Numbered from the stretch's first letter, positions 32,751 to 41,322 are shown. The stretch: 64,000 nt of DNA from Mycolicibacterium moriokaense (GCF_010726085.1 NZ_AP022560.1:2356001-2420000); one strand, 5' to 3'. Program-made: numbers and translations. Notes: generated by a model from the sequence alone, not told the origin.

Positions 32751-33646
32751 CAACCCGCCTCCATTGCTTCTGATGTATTGGTCTTCGCGGCAACGCATTC
32801 CCCGACGAACGACAACACCGAGTTGTGGTACGCGGCCGCGTTGAGAGACAAGGACATGTTGTGGCCGGTCCCCGGCTGCTCGTTGGTCACGAACCGTGGT
32901 GACGCGCTGAACAGGGCGGCGATCTGCGCCATGGCCTCCGCGTCCGATCGCCACACCCGTTCGTGCTCGGCGACACTGAACTGCACCGGCACCCGAACCT
33001 GCGGTGCGAGGGCCGGAAAGTCCTGCCGGGGCCAGTTTCTCGTCATGTTCATCTCGTAGAGGGCGCCGGTCGACGAGTTCGTCATACCGGACAATACGTC
33101 GGGGGGATAGAGCTCCGCGGGTTGCCAGAGCACCTCACGCAGCCCGGTCGGGCGGCCCGTGGCCGTCGCGGCCTTCATGATGTCCGCCATCTCCGGGTGG
33201 TACTGCAGTCCGGTGCCCGCCAACTCCAGTCCGATGACGTCGGACTCATCGGCGTGCTCATCCGCGGCCAGCCGCACCACCAATTCGCAACCGGCCGAGT
33301 GGCCGACGAGGAACAGGCCGGCGCCGCGGGGATTCGTACCGAGGATCTTGTCGATCGCGCCGTAGGCGAGCGCCACACGCTGCTCCGGTCGCTCCATGGC
33401 GTCCGGGTAGGGCGCCGAACTCCCGTACCCGGGTCGGTCCAACGCCACCATCGTGTAACCGTTGCCGGCGCCCAACCGCAGCAGCGACAGCGACGGATGC
33501 CCCGGGCAGTCGAAATACGCTGCGGTGCTTGAGCCTCCGTGGAATGCGACGACGACGGCCTTCGGCTCCTCGACCGCCGCGATGAGGCCGGACATTGGAA
33601 CGCCGTCGACGAAGACGACGCGTGGCCGCACGGTCGGGTCGCTCAC
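32750..33646 (-). CDS. Alpha/beta-fold hydrolase
   Basis: A 298-residue hydrolase: oxyanion-loop FHGGSS, GYGSS, nucleophile Ser117 in VGHSAGC, catalytic His262 in GTGHNMS. Cytoplasmic. Start GTG overlaps the stop of the DUF35-thiolase gene (GTGA). It sits between a putative aldolase/thiolase and two hydroxyacid dehydrogenases, so it may hydrolyse a CoA thioester or ester released at that stage (inference). Confidence 0.88.
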   Translation of the reverse strand: MSDPTVRPRVVFVDGVPMSGLIAAVEEPKAVVVAFHGGSSTAAYFDCPGHPSLSLLRLGAGNGYTMVALDRPGYGSSAPYPDAMERPEQRVALAYGAIDKILGTNPRGAGLFLVGHSAGCELVVRLAADEHADESDVIGLELAGTGLQYHPEMADIMKAATATGRPTGLREVLWQPAELYPPDVLSGMTNSSTGALYEMNMTRNWPRQDFPALAPQVRVPVQFSVAEHERVWRSDAEAMAQIAALFSASPRFVTNEQPGTGHNMSLSLNAAAYHNSVLSFVGECVAAKTNTSEAMEAG

Positions 33647-35286
33647 CCGTCGGTCCGCATCAGGATCACACCGCTCGGGGTGAGGCCGCCGCTGCTGACG
33701 ACCGCGACATGGGCATCTTTGACCTGCCGCTCACCGGCGTCGCCGCGCAGCTGGGTGACCGCTTCGTGAATGAGACCCATGCCGTGCGTGCGCCCGTGGG
33801 AGAGCTGGCCGCCGTGGGTGTTGAGCGGGATGACGCCGTCGCGTGCGATGGCCTTGCCGCCGTCCAGGAAGTCCTTCGCCTCGCCGATGCCGCAGAAGCC
33901 GAGACCTTCCAGCCACGAAAGGCAGTTGAACGTGAAGCCGTCGTAGAGCTCGGCGACGTCGACGTCCTTGGGCCGCAGCGATGTTCGGGTCCACAGGTGC
34001 GCTGACTGGCCGAGGACCTGCGGTTCGTGCGTCAGCGTGGTCTGGTCCCAGTCGGTGCGTTCGATGATCTGGGTGCCGACGGCCTCGAAATACACCGGCT
34101 TGCGCGGCATGTCCTTGGCGGCGTCGACCGCCGACACGATGACCGCGACGGCGCCGTCACACGGGACGTCGCAGTCGTAGAGCCCGAACGGGGTCGTGAT
34201 CGGCCGCGCGTTCAGGTAGTCGTCCATGGTCATCGGATCGCGGTAGATCGCTGTCGGGTTCAGCGCGGCGTTGGCGCGCTGGTTCAAGGCGATCCAGCCC
34301 AGCGTCTCCCGGGTCGTCCCGTACCGCTGAAAGTGCCGCTGTGCGTTGAGCGCCAGCACGTGGGCCGCCGAGGTGGCGCCGAACGGCATCTGCCAGCTGG
34401 AGGTGCGCGGCCCGCCGGGCGGGCTGGTCCTGCCCTCCTTCATCAGCTGCTGGAACGTCGCCTCCCACAGCGTGCGGAAGCACAGCACGTGGCGCGCCAT
34501 GCCCGTCGCGATCGCCATCATGGCGGCGATGACGGATCCGCCGGGACCGAATGTGTCCATGCCGCCGTTGATCCACGTGGGGCGGATGCCGAGCGCGCCT
34601 TCGAGCGCGGTCACGCCGCCTTCACCCATGCCCGCGACGTCGAGTCCCGGGTAGGTCGACAGCCCGTCGATGTCGTCGATAGTCAGGCCGGCGTCGGCGA
34701 TCGCGGCCTCACACGCGTCGATGGTCAGCGACAGCGGGGCCACCATCAGCCGGCGGCCGAGCCGTGAGGCGCCGATGCCGGTGATCGCCGACTGCTCTTC
34801 GAACTTCGTCGCGGTCAGCGGTGCGCTCACGTGACGGGCGAAATCGGTTGGCGTGATTTCGTCCTCGGGAAGCGGCCCGATCTCCTTGACTGCTGTCGGA
34901 CGGAACAGCGGAAGCCAGACGTCCTCGATCTTCTCGAACGTCACCTCGACCGTCTGCCCGAGCTCGAGCTCGTCGGGTTCGCACTCGACGATGTTGGTGG
35001 TCAGGCGAACTCGTGGGTCCTCGACGACGGCGACCTGCGCCACGACATAGGGCGGCGGGAGGTCGGGAAAGCCGAAGCGGTGGTTGACGGTGAATGCCGA
35101 CAGCGTCGCCTTGCCGGAGACGTCCCGCACGCCCATGTTCCGGCTGCGGCAGTACCGGCACACCGGCTGCGGCGGGTGGATCAGCGCCTCGCAGTCACGG
35201 CACTCCTGGATGCGCAGGACGCCGTCGCCTCCGGCGGTCCAGAAGAATTCGTTCTGGGCGGTGAGTTCGGGAAGTGGTCTGGTCAC
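33643..35286 (-). CDS. DUF35 (zinc ribbon/OB) fused to thiolase-like domain
   Basis: A 547-residue fusion. Residues 1-130 form a DUF35 module: zinc-ribbon cysteines C29, C32, C43, C46, then an OB fold. Residues ~165-547 are an SCP2/Ltp-type thiolase fold (DACEAAIADAGLTIDDIDGL; GGQLSHGRTHGMG). The nucleophilic Cys of thiolases is not seen at its usual place (NGGMDTFGPGGS), which favours an Ltp2-like retro-aldolase over a thiolase. In the steroid side-chain system Ltp2 needs the DUF35 of ChsH2 as a separate protein; here both are in one chain. GTG start overlaps the ferredoxin stop. Likely a C-C cleaving step on a CoA thioester. Confidence 0.88.
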   Translation of the reverse strand: MTRPLPELTAQNEFFWTAGGDGVLRIQECRDCEALIHPPQPVCRYCRSRNMGVRDVSGKATLSAFTVNHRFGFPDLPPPYVVAQVAVVEDPRVRLTTNIVECEPDELELGQTVEVTFEKIEDVWLPLFRPTAVKEIGPLPEDEITPTDFARHVSAPLTATKFEEQSAITGIGASRLGRRLMVAPLSLTIDACEAAIADAGLTIDDIDGLSTYPGLDVAGMGEGGVTALEGALGIRPTWINGGMDTFGPGGSVIAAMMAIATGMARHVLCFRTLWEATFQQLMKEGRTSPPGGPRTSSWQMPFGATSAAHVLALNAQRHFQRYGTTRETLGWIALNQRANAALNPTAIYRDPMTMDDYLNARPITTPFGLYDCDVPCDGAVAVIVSAVDAAKDMPRKPVYFEAVGTQIIERTDWDQTTLTHEPQVLGQSAHLWTRTSLRPKDVDVAELYDGFTFNCLSWLEGLGFCGIGEAKDFLDGGKAIARDGVIPLNTHGGQLSHGRTHGMGLIHEAVTQLRGDAGERQVKDAHVAVVSSGGLTPSGVILMRTDG

Positions 35287-35594
35287 CGGACGAACTCCGA
35301 GATCGCTTCGTTGTCATCGGTTTTCGGCGCAGGTTCGGGCGCCTCTTTGGCGTCCTGATGCGCGGCCCCGTCGTTGGACGGCCGGTGCTCACCCATATAG
35401 ATGATGGCGTGCACGGGGCAGTCCAGCAGTGCCCGCATCACCGCGTCGCGGTCTTTCTCAGGCACCGTTCCGTCCCCGATGAGCGAGGCATAGCCCCAGT
35501 CGTCGAGCGAGAAGTAGTCCGGTGCGTGCTTGGCGCAGATGCCGAAGCCGTCGCATAGCGTCCGATCCAGGCGAATCCTCAAGCCGTCACTCAT
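35283..35594 (-). CDS. 3Fe-4S-type ferredoxin with C-terminal tail
   Basis: A 103-residue ferredoxin: C14-DGFGI-C20 and C59-P; the variable cluster position is Phe17. After the ~67-residue core comes a charged, Pro/Ala-rich tail (PEPAPK) not seen in the other ferredoxins of the window. Start overlaps the NuoF-like stop (ATGA), so it is probably the electron acceptor of that flavoprotein and may pass electrons to P450s in the same operon. Confidence 0.88.
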   Translation of the reverse strand: MSDGLRIRLDRTLCDGFGICAKHAPDYFSLDDWGYASLIGDGTVPEKDRDAVMRALLDCPVHAIIYMGEHRPSNDGAAHQDAKEAPEPAPKTDDNEAISEFVR

Positions 35595-36892
35595 GATCGG
35601 GCCACCGCCTCCACTTCGTAGGGTCGCACCGGGCGGAACGCACCGCTTCGGCAGGACGGGCAGTCCTTGGCGAGGTGGCTGCTGATGAGCTGCGGGAACT
35701 GGCGCAGCAGGCTCGCGGCGACGTTGGTGGCGCCGTCGAGGGTGCCGCACGCTCCGCGGCCGCGCAGCACCACCGACCACCGCTCCAGGCGCGTGATGTC
35801 CTCCTGGGTCGCCGCGCCGTCGCGCAGCGCGGAGGTCACGGCGGCCATGGCGGCCGTGCCGTTGAAGCATGAGCCGCACTGCCCGGCGTTCTCGCGGTCG
35901 AAGTAGGACAGCACCGCCGCGGCCACGGCGACGGGGCAGTCGTCGGTGAGGATCGAGATCGCCCCACATCCGAGACCGCTGCCGAGTCGGCGGATCGTCT
36001 CGTGGTCGAGTGTCGCATCGAGGATGTCGGTGTTGACCAGCCCGGCGAAGTATCCGCCCATCAGCACCCCGCGTACCGAATCCGCGGGCACGCCGTGCAC
36101 CTTCAGCAGATCGGAAAATGTTGCGCCGTGGGGAATCTCGTACAGGGCGGCAGGCTTGCCCCCACCCGTGATGGTCGCCAGGAACGTCCCCGGTGACATC
36201 GGTGTGCCGACGGCGCGGAAACTCTGCGAGCCGTGCTCGTGGATGTGGGGCAGGTTGGCCAGCGTCTCGACGTTGCTGACCGTCGTGGGCAGCCCCGCAA
36301 CGCCCTCCTCGAACGGCCGGGGTGGTTTGTCCGTCGGTTTGGCGGGGCCGCCGTTGATGCGTCGCACCGCGGCGGTTTCCTCGCCCGCGACGTAGCCGGG
36401 TTCGACGGTCACCAGGACGACGTCGGTCGCGCCGAATACCTGCGAGTCCAGTTGGGACAGCGCCCGGTTCACCGCTGCGGCGGACTGCTCGTCGGAGACG
36501 TAGACGTACGCGCGGTCGGCGTTTATGATCGCGGCCGCCAGCCGCAGGCCGTCCAGCACCAGATGCGGCCGGTTGCGCAGCAGCCACCGGTCCTTCGCCG
36601 AGGCGGGTTCACCCTCCTCGCCATTGGCGACGATGACCGTCTGGGCGCCGCGGCGTCCGGTGTCGCGCACGGTGCGCAGTTTGGTCCCGAGAGGGAAGGC
36701 CGCACCGCCGCGTCCGAGCAGTCCGGACAGGTCGACCTGTTCGAGTAGCGCGTCTGGGTCGTCCAACGGCCGGTAGCCACCGGCCTGGACATAGTCGGCC
36801 AGTTCCTCGGCACCGGCTTGCGTGGGTCGCAGCAGTCGCGGCGCACAGTCGGGCCATGCGGCCACGTTGAGAGCGGTTGCGGCAGTGGTCAT
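35591..36892 (-). CDS. NuoF-like NADH-oxidising flavoprotein with altered Fe-S site
   Basis: A 433-residue relative of the complex I 51-kDa subunit: GRGGAAFPLGTK (FMN loop, ~60-71), ANGEEGEPASAKDR (89-102, NADH/FMN site), a SLBB segment, and a C-terminal Fe-S domain. The usual C-G-x-C-x-x-C...C set is changed: CGSC at 339-342 lacks the third Cys, C382 corresponds to the fourth, and an extra CPSC occurs at 411-414. ATG 36892 is the first start after the divergent gene. No other complex I subunit is near, and its next gene is a ferredoxin, so a stand-alone NADH:ferredoxin reductase feeding P450s is likely. Confidence 0.85.
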   Translation of the reverse strand: MTTAATALNVAAWPDCAPRLLRPTQAGAEELADYVQAGGYRPLDDPDALLEQVDLSGLLGRGGAAFPLGTKLRTVRDTGRRGAQTVIVANGEEGEPASAKDRWLLRNRPHLVLDGLRLAAAIINADRAYVYVSDEQSAAAVNRALSQLDSQVFGATDVVLVTVEPGYVAGEETAAVRRINGGPAKPTDKPPRPFEEGVAGLPTTVSNVETLANLPHIHEHGSQSFRAVGTPMSPGTFLATITGGGKPAALYEIPHGATFSDLLKVHGVPADSVRGVLMGGYFAGLVNTDILDATLDHETIRRLGSGLGCGAISILTDDCPVAVAAAVLSYFDRENAGQCGSCFNGTAAMAAVTSALRDGAATQEDITRLERWSVVLRGRGACGTLDGATNVAASLLRQFPQLISSHLAKDCPSCRSGAFRPVRPYEVEAVARS

Positions 36893-36946
36893 GGCGCCTC
36901 CACCGGGTCTGCGGCCGGGCTGGGACCGCTGGATAGGCTGACGGGC

Positions 36947-37420
36947 ATGAGGACCGCTGTGGTGCGCGTCGGGGTCGACCCGGCGGGCGAGCTCGCGCCC
37001 GCGCAGTTGACCGACGGCATGGTGCGCCTGCGTGAATCGGCTGTTGCGGTGGGCATCGAGGTGGTCGAGAACAATCTCGTTGGCCTGCCTGCGCACCGTC
37101 GTGAGGTCGAGTTGTTGATCGCGGGGGACGACGCCGCGGAACTCGAGCGGACCGCGATCGCCCTGTGCGCCAAGGCGTTCGGCACGACGCCGGTCCCCGG
37201 TGTGCTGACCTTCATCAGCCGGGGAACCGACGACGACGCCCACGGCGTGCTGGCGGGATTCGGGATCACTGGCGAAATCGAACGTGTCGCCGATGAAGAC
37301 GGGTGGGACGTCGTCCACGTGAAGCTGCGCAAGTCCGACCTCGAACGCGTCCCGGAGAGCCGCGTACACACCGCGCTGGAGGCGTCGCTGAACTGCGAAG
37401 TGCATATCCACACGGTGTGA
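36947..37420 (+). CDS. Conserved hypothetical protein
   Basis: A 157-residue protein with no family I can name. It begins MRTAVVRVGVDPAGEL and has regular alpha/beta character (RREVELLIAGDDAAELERTAIALC), perhaps two ferredoxin-like repeats; a cluster GWDVVHVKLRKSDLERVP lies near the end. No signal or membrane segment. The ATG at 36947 is 54 bases from the divergent NuoF-like start, so the two share a promoter region. Converges on the hydrolase at 37440 with a 19-base gap. Confidence 0.75.
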   Translation: MRTAVVRVGVDPAGELAPAQLTDGMVRLRESAVAVGIEVVENNLVGLPAHRREVELLIAGDDAAELERTAIALCAKAFGTTPVPGVLTFISRGTDDDAHGVLAGFGITGEIERVADEDGWDVVHVKLRKSDLERVPESRVHTALEASLNCEVHIHTV

Positions 37421-37439
37421 ACCGACGCCGTGTAGCGCA

Positions 37440-38348
37440 TCAGGCGTCCAGGAACTTCAGGATCGCGGGCGCGGCCTGCACCCACGTGTCGAACAGGCAG
37501 AACTTCTTCCCCCCACTCGCGGCGAACTTCTCGCCCGCGCGCTCCCACGCGTCCTCCGGCCACGGCGGATCGATCAGCGTGGAGCCCTTGACGAGGCAGC
37601 TCACCTCGAGCGAGGTGCGTTTCGGGTGATCCCAGTCGTTCTCGCCGCCGCGGATGATCAACGTGGGAACTTGGATGTTGTCGAACATCTCGTCCTCAAC
37701 GCCGGGGATGGTCTGGCCCGGCTTGGGCACGAACGCGTTGAGCCAGCGCAACATCACCTTGAGGAACTCGTCGACGTCGAGTGCGCGGAAGCGCGCCTCG
37801 TTGTCCGGGTTCTCGGCGATGCGTTCCTTCCACTCGGGGACGTGTAGCAGACCCTCGATTCCCAGGCCGCGCGCCGCGAGGATGCTCGGCACCACGTAGT
37901 GCCCGCCGAGCACGAATGATCCGTAGACCCCGCCGACGATGTTCCACACCACCAGTTTTCGCACGATCTCCGGGTAGAGCATCGTAGTCAGCAGCGAATC
38001 ACGTGCCCCGCCCGAACCACCGGCGATGACGCACGGCCCGATATCGAGGCCGGTGATCAGCGCATGCAGAGTCTCTGCGCGCATGTGGGATTCGCTCTTG
38101 CCGTAGAACTGCACGTCCGACTTGCCGCAGTTCGGCCGGTCCCACAGCAGCACCCGGTACCCGCCCTTGACCAACGCCTGCGCCAGCGGCCGCAGCCCCG
38201 GGATGTCCTTGCTGAACCGGCCACCCGGCGTCAGCGCGATGAATTCGCCCTCTTTGCCGAGGATTTCGTAGACGACGCGGCCGCCGTTGTACTCGAACGT
38301 CTTCTCGCCGCGCTTGAGCTTGAGACCCGAGGACTGCGTAGAGGTCAT
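37440..38348 (-). CDS. Alpha/beta-fold hydrolase
   Basis: A 302-residue hydrolase: TPGGRFSKDIPG (HG-like oxyanion region), LLWDRPNCGKSD, nucleophile Ser112 in AGGSGGARDS, acid/His region IRGGENDWDHPKR. A late catalytic His in the classical place is not evident, so the triad is uncertain. Start overlaps the Rieske ferredoxin stop (ATGA). The GGSGG nucleophile elbow and WDRPN block are like those of ring-cleavage-product hydrolases. Last gene of the amidohydrolase operon. Confidence 0.85.
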   Translation of the reverse strand: MTSTQSSGLKLKRGEKTFEYNGGRVVYEILGKEGEFIALTPGGRFSKDIPGLRPLAQALVKGGYRVLLWDRPNCGKSDVQFYGKSESHMRAETLHALITGLDIGPCVIAGGSGGARDSLLTTMLYPEIVRKLVVWNIVGGVYGSFVLGGHYVVPSILAARGLGIEGLLHVPEWKERIAENPDNEARFRALDVDEFLKVMLRWLNAFVPKPGQTIPGVEDEMFDNIQVPTLIIRGGENDWDHPKRTSLEVSCLVKGSTLIDPPWPEDAWERAGEKFAASGGKKFCLFDTWVQAAPAILKFLDA

Positions 38349-38773
38349 GCCTGCACCATCACTTCGTTGCCGACCACCCGCACCGGGTAGGTCCGGATAC
38401 TCCACTCGGGCTTGACCGCGGTCGTGCCCGTCGCCAGCTCGAAACCCCATTGGTGCCATGGGCAGTAGATGTACTCGAGGTCGCGCACCATCACCGCGTC
38501 ACCGGGAACGTCGTCGTCGACGATGGTGCGGCCGCGCGGGCGCCCCGAACACAGGGGACCGCCCTCGTGCGGGCAGTAGTTCGCGATGGCATAGAAGGTG
38601 CCGTTGACGTTGTAGACGCCGACGCCGTGGCGTCCGATGGGCACCAGTTTGTGTGTGCCGGGCGGGATCTCGTCGACCGTGGCGACTACGTGCTCACGCC
38701 CCTGAGCGAGCCGGGGCGGTTTCTTCTCTTCGGTTATCTTGCCGCTCTTTTCGCTCGTGCTCTTGTCGCTCAA
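38345..38773 (-). CDS. Rieske-type [2Fe-2S] ferredoxin
   Basis: A 142-residue single-domain Rieske protein: C67-P-H69 and C104-PW-H107. The 34-residue gap between the ligand pairs is long for the family and contains an insertion (RGRTIVDDDVPGD). A Lys/Glu-rich N-terminal tail precedes the domain. Start TTG 38773 follows the amidohydrolase stop by one base. It could supply electrons to an oxygenase, but no catalytic Rieske subunit lies in this operon. Confidence 0.88.
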   Translation of the reverse strand: MSDKSTSEKSGKITEEKKPPRLAQGREHVVATVDEIPPGTHKLVPIGRHGVGVYNVNGTFYAIANYCPHEGGPLCSGRPRGRTIVDDDVPGDAVMVRDLEYIYCPWHQWGFELATGTTAVKPEWSIRTYPVRVVGNEVMVQA

Positions 38774-38774
38774 T

Positions 38775-39917
38775 TCAGAACACCCGCACCTGACCCTCGA
38801 GCGCCGGCACCGTCTCCGGCAGGTGATAGGTCGCTATCCCGTTGCGGAACATCACGGCCTCGCGTGCGTGTTCGGGCAGATGCTTGACCAGCCAGCGCGG
38901 ATCGTCGAACGTCCAGTGCGGGTAATCGCTGCTGAAGAGCAGGATCTTCTCGCACTCCATCCACTCGAATGCGCGGGTCAACTCCGTCTTGTCCTCGGGG
39001 TAGTCCAGCGGCTGGGTGGTGAACTTGATGTGGTCCTTGACGTATTCCGACGGCTTGCGCTTGATGTCCACCCAGGACTTGCGGGCCTCGTAGATGGCGT
39101 CCATGCGCCACATCAGCGGCAGGATCCACGTGAATGCGTGCTCCACCAACACGATTCGCAGCGTCGGGTAACGGTCGAAGACTCCGTCGAAAATCAGGCT
39201 CATCACCTGGTTCGCGGCGAGCAGCGAGTAGGTGACCATGAAATCGTGGTTGTAGCTGGGGAAGCCGACCGGCGGGATCGGCAGCTCCTCGTGGTGGCTG
39301 CGCGACAGGTGGCAGCTGACCGTGATGTCGTGCTTGGTGGCCGCCTCCCACACCGGGTTGTACTTGGGATCGCCCCATGCCGGGCGGTTTTCGGCCTTGA
39401 TGAGGATCTGCGCCATGTAGGGATGGCCGGCCCAGCGTTCGATCTCGCGGGCGGCGTCCTCCGGGGCCTCGACCGCCGCGCAGATCGAGCCGCGCCAGCG
39501 GCCGTGCCAGTTGTTGTGGCTGTCCAGCCAGTGGTTGGCCTGCCAGTCGTTGAGCGCCATGCTCATCGCGTGGTTGACCTCGGGGAAGCGCGCCGGGTAG
39601 GCGGCGGGTTCGAGGATCGCGATGTCGGCGCCGGCCTCCATGATCAGCTGCCGGAAGGCGAGGTCAGGGTCACTGCCCGCGAAGTTGCCGTCCGACGGGA
39701 ACGTGTCCACGCGCATCGCATAGGCGTGTGCGTAGTCCGGTGCGTCGTAATAGATCTGGTCACCGATTCGGCGCGTCAGGAAGTACTTGCTGCGCCACGG
39801 CTCGGGGATGTACGGCGTCAGCTCGCCCGCCCTCGGCGTCGGGTGGACGTCGGAGTCGACGCAGCGGACGGCGACGTGCTCCGTTGCGGGCTTTCGCTCT
39901 GTCGCTGTGACCGTCAT
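38775..39917 (-). CDS. Amidohydrolase (ACMSD-like, PF04909-type), intact site
   Basis: A 380-residue TIM-barrel metal hydrolase/decarboxylase. Likely metal or catalytic residues: D23-V-H25 (VDSDVHP), the His in SCHLS, the His in VEHAFTW, and the Asp in FSSDYPHW. The strong GAGGAGG fixes the ATG at 39917. Relatives include decarboxylases and ring-opening hydrolases. It is a paralogue of the next gene upstream (39947), in which several of these positions are lost. The operon is amidohydrolase, amidohydrolase, Rieske ferredoxin, hydrolase. Confidence 0.88.
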   Translation of the reverse strand: MTVTATERKPATEHVAVRCVDSDVHPTPRAGELTPYIPEPWRSKYFLTRRIGDQIYYDAPDYAHAYAMRVDTFPSDGNFAGSDPDLAFRQLIMEAGADIAILEPAAYPARFPEVNHAMSMALNDWQANHWLDSHNNWHGRWRGSICAAVEAPEDAAREIERWAGHPYMAQILIKAENRPAWGDPKYNPVWEAATKHDITVSCHLSRSHHEELPIPPVGFPSYNHDFMVTYSLLAANQVMSLIFDGVFDRYPTLRIVLVEHAFTWILPLMWRMDAIYEARKSWVDIKRKPSEYVKDHIKFTTQPLDYPEDKTELTRAFEWMECEKILLFSSDYPHWTFDDPRWLVKHLPEHAREAVMFRNGIATYHLPETVPALEGQVRVF

Positions 39918-39934
39918 AGTGGTGGCCTCCTCTT

Positions 39935-39947
39935 GAGAAGTCTTCTC
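39935..39947. other. 13-bp palindrome at amidohydrolase junction
   Basis: GAGAAG-T-CTTCTC spans the stop codon region of the upstream amidohydrolase, just before the Shine-Dalgarno of the next gene. The spacing differs from the AYGAGAAY operator, so it is more likely a small RNA hairpin at the gene junction. Confidence 0.35.
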
Positions 39948-41035
39948 TACTGTGCGCCGACGCCTGCCCCGACGTCTATGCCGTACAGCTGGGCGGCGTT
40001 TCGCCAGCACAGCTTGTCGCGCTGTTCGTCGGAATACGAGGCGGGCACCTTCAGCTCGTTGTACTGCCAGTGCGGATAGCTCGACCCGTACATCACCATG
40101 TCGTCCTTGCCGGTGAAGCCGAACCACTCGCCTGCGAAGTCGGTGTCACCGGGGCCGTCCATCGCGCCCTGCACGAAGTAGGTGTGCCCGGGCAGATAGT
40201 CGCTCGGCATCCTCGGCGCCCACGGCGTCTGCTCCAGGTGCGGACGGCCGAAGCAGTCCATCCGCCAGATGAACGGCGTCAACATGTCCGCGGCCCCGTC
40301 CGCCCATACGAACTTCAAGTCGGGCATCCTCTCGAATACCCCTTCGACGATGAGATTCATCAGGTGGTACAGGAAGTTGAGCGCCATGAAGCTCACGTAG
40401 TTCTCGTACGTGCGGGGCACCCCCGACGGTGTCGGCGCGAACGAGACGCCCGCACCGACCTCGATGTGCACGCCGACCGGCAGATTGGCTTCCACCGCGG
40501 CCTCCCACAGCGGCCAGAACTGCGGCTTTCCGTACAACTCCCGCGACTGCAGCGGGACGGCGACCTGGACGACGCGCGGATGGTCCCTGTACTTCGCGAT
40601 CTCCCGGAGGGCACCGGTGATGTCGTCGGGATTGACCCGGATGGTGCCCCGGAAGTGTTCCGCGTACGGGTTGTCCTCGAGCCAGCGTGTCACCATCAAT
40701 TCGTTGTGCGCCGCCGCGATCGCCGTGCCGAGATGACGGTCGGGCATGATTCCGCGGGTCATCGGGTGCAGGACGGCGAAGTCGGCGACGCCCTCGTCGA
40801 AGATGTGCTTGCCGACGATCTCGGGGTCAGAGCCTGGATACTGCCGGTCCGGCCCCTCGGCCTTCGACAGGTATTCGCCGCCAGGCGCGCCGTACCAGTC
40901 CATCTCGTAGTCGGGGAAGCCGCGGCTCTTGAACGGCTCGCGCATGAAGCTGCGCAAATCCTTGTTCGACTGGCTGAAGATGTGCACGCTGGCGTCGATG
41001 ACCGGGGTCGTCGTTCCGTCGGGATGTGTGATCAC
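39947..41035 (-). CDS. Amidohydrolase-like protein with degraded metal site
   Basis: A 362-residue homologue of the downstream amidohydrolase. It keeps H18 (IDASVH) and a His in GVHIEV, but the partner positions read Ser16, Gly (WADGAAD instead of VEHAF) and Ser (GSSYPHW instead of SSDYPHW), so three predicted ligands are missing. The GTG at 41035 is chosen for the GGAGG seven bases upstream. It may be a structural partner of the intact copy or use a different chemistry. First gene of its operon and divergent from the FadE operon; a weak copy of the shared operator lies upstream. Confidence 0.85.
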   Translation of the reverse strand: MITHPDGTTTPVIDASVHIFSQSNKDLRSFMREPFKSRGFPDYEMDWYGAPGGEYLSKAEGPDRQYPGSDPEIVGKHIFDEGVADFAVLHPMTRGIMPDRHLGTAIAAAHNELMVTRWLEDNPYAEHFRGTIRVNPDDITGALREIAKYRDHPRVVQVAVPLQSRELYGKPQFWPLWEAAVEANLPVGVHIEVGAGVSFAPTPSGVPRTYENYVSFMALNFLYHLMNLIVEGVFERMPDLKFVWADGAADMLTPFIWRMDCFGRPHLEQTPWAPRMPSDYLPGHTYFVQGAMDGPGDTDFAGEWFGFTGKDDMVMYGSSYPHWQYNELKVPASYSDEQRDKLCWRNAAQLYGIDVGAGVGAQ

Positions 41036-41136
41036 GCAGGGCCTCCGAAGTCCATCCGGGCGGCCGGAATGCGCGTGGGGCTGCAACATGTACCGGCACC
41101 GGACATAAAGCCATAGTAAAGCCTTGTTCTTCAAAG

Positions 41137-41155
41137 GCAAGAATTGTGTTCTCCA
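41137..41155. promoter_or_regulatory. Weak copy of the shared palindromic operator (amidohydrolase side)
   Basis: GCAAGAAT-TGT-GTTCTCCA keeps the AGAAY-N3-RTTCT core of the shared site but loses the outer bases (six of eight consensus positions in each half). It lies about 100 bases upstream of the amidohydrolase start at 41035, in the 287-base divergent region that also holds the perfect site at 41261. A GCCTT/AAGGC repeat (41121-41138) is adjacent. Confidence 0.35.
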
Positions 41156-41260
41156 GCGGATCGCTTACTTCTTCGCAGGTCAGAGTGTGCGCTGGTCAGT
41201 CGCTTGGCGCTCAGCTGGCGAAATGGGGTAGCCGGAACCAGAGAACGGTTACAGCATCTA

Positions 41261-41279
41261 ACGAGAATGTTATTCTCGT
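41261..41279. promoter_or_regulatory. Shared palindromic operator, site 2 (FadE operon), perfect
   Basis: ACGAGAAT-GTT-ATTCTCGT is a perfect inverted repeat with 8-base arms and a 3-base spacer, 43 bases before the GTG at 41323. It is the best copy of the motif in the window. The rest of the 287-base gap 41036-41322 shows no gene. Confidence 0.7.
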
Positions 41280-41322
41280 GCCTACCGACGGGGTAGTGAC
41301 GAGGTCCACCAGGAGGCCACAC

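Noticed and set aside
35591..36892. Respiratory complex I locus
   Set aside because: Only a NuoF-like protein is present, with an altered cysteine set and catabolic neighbours.
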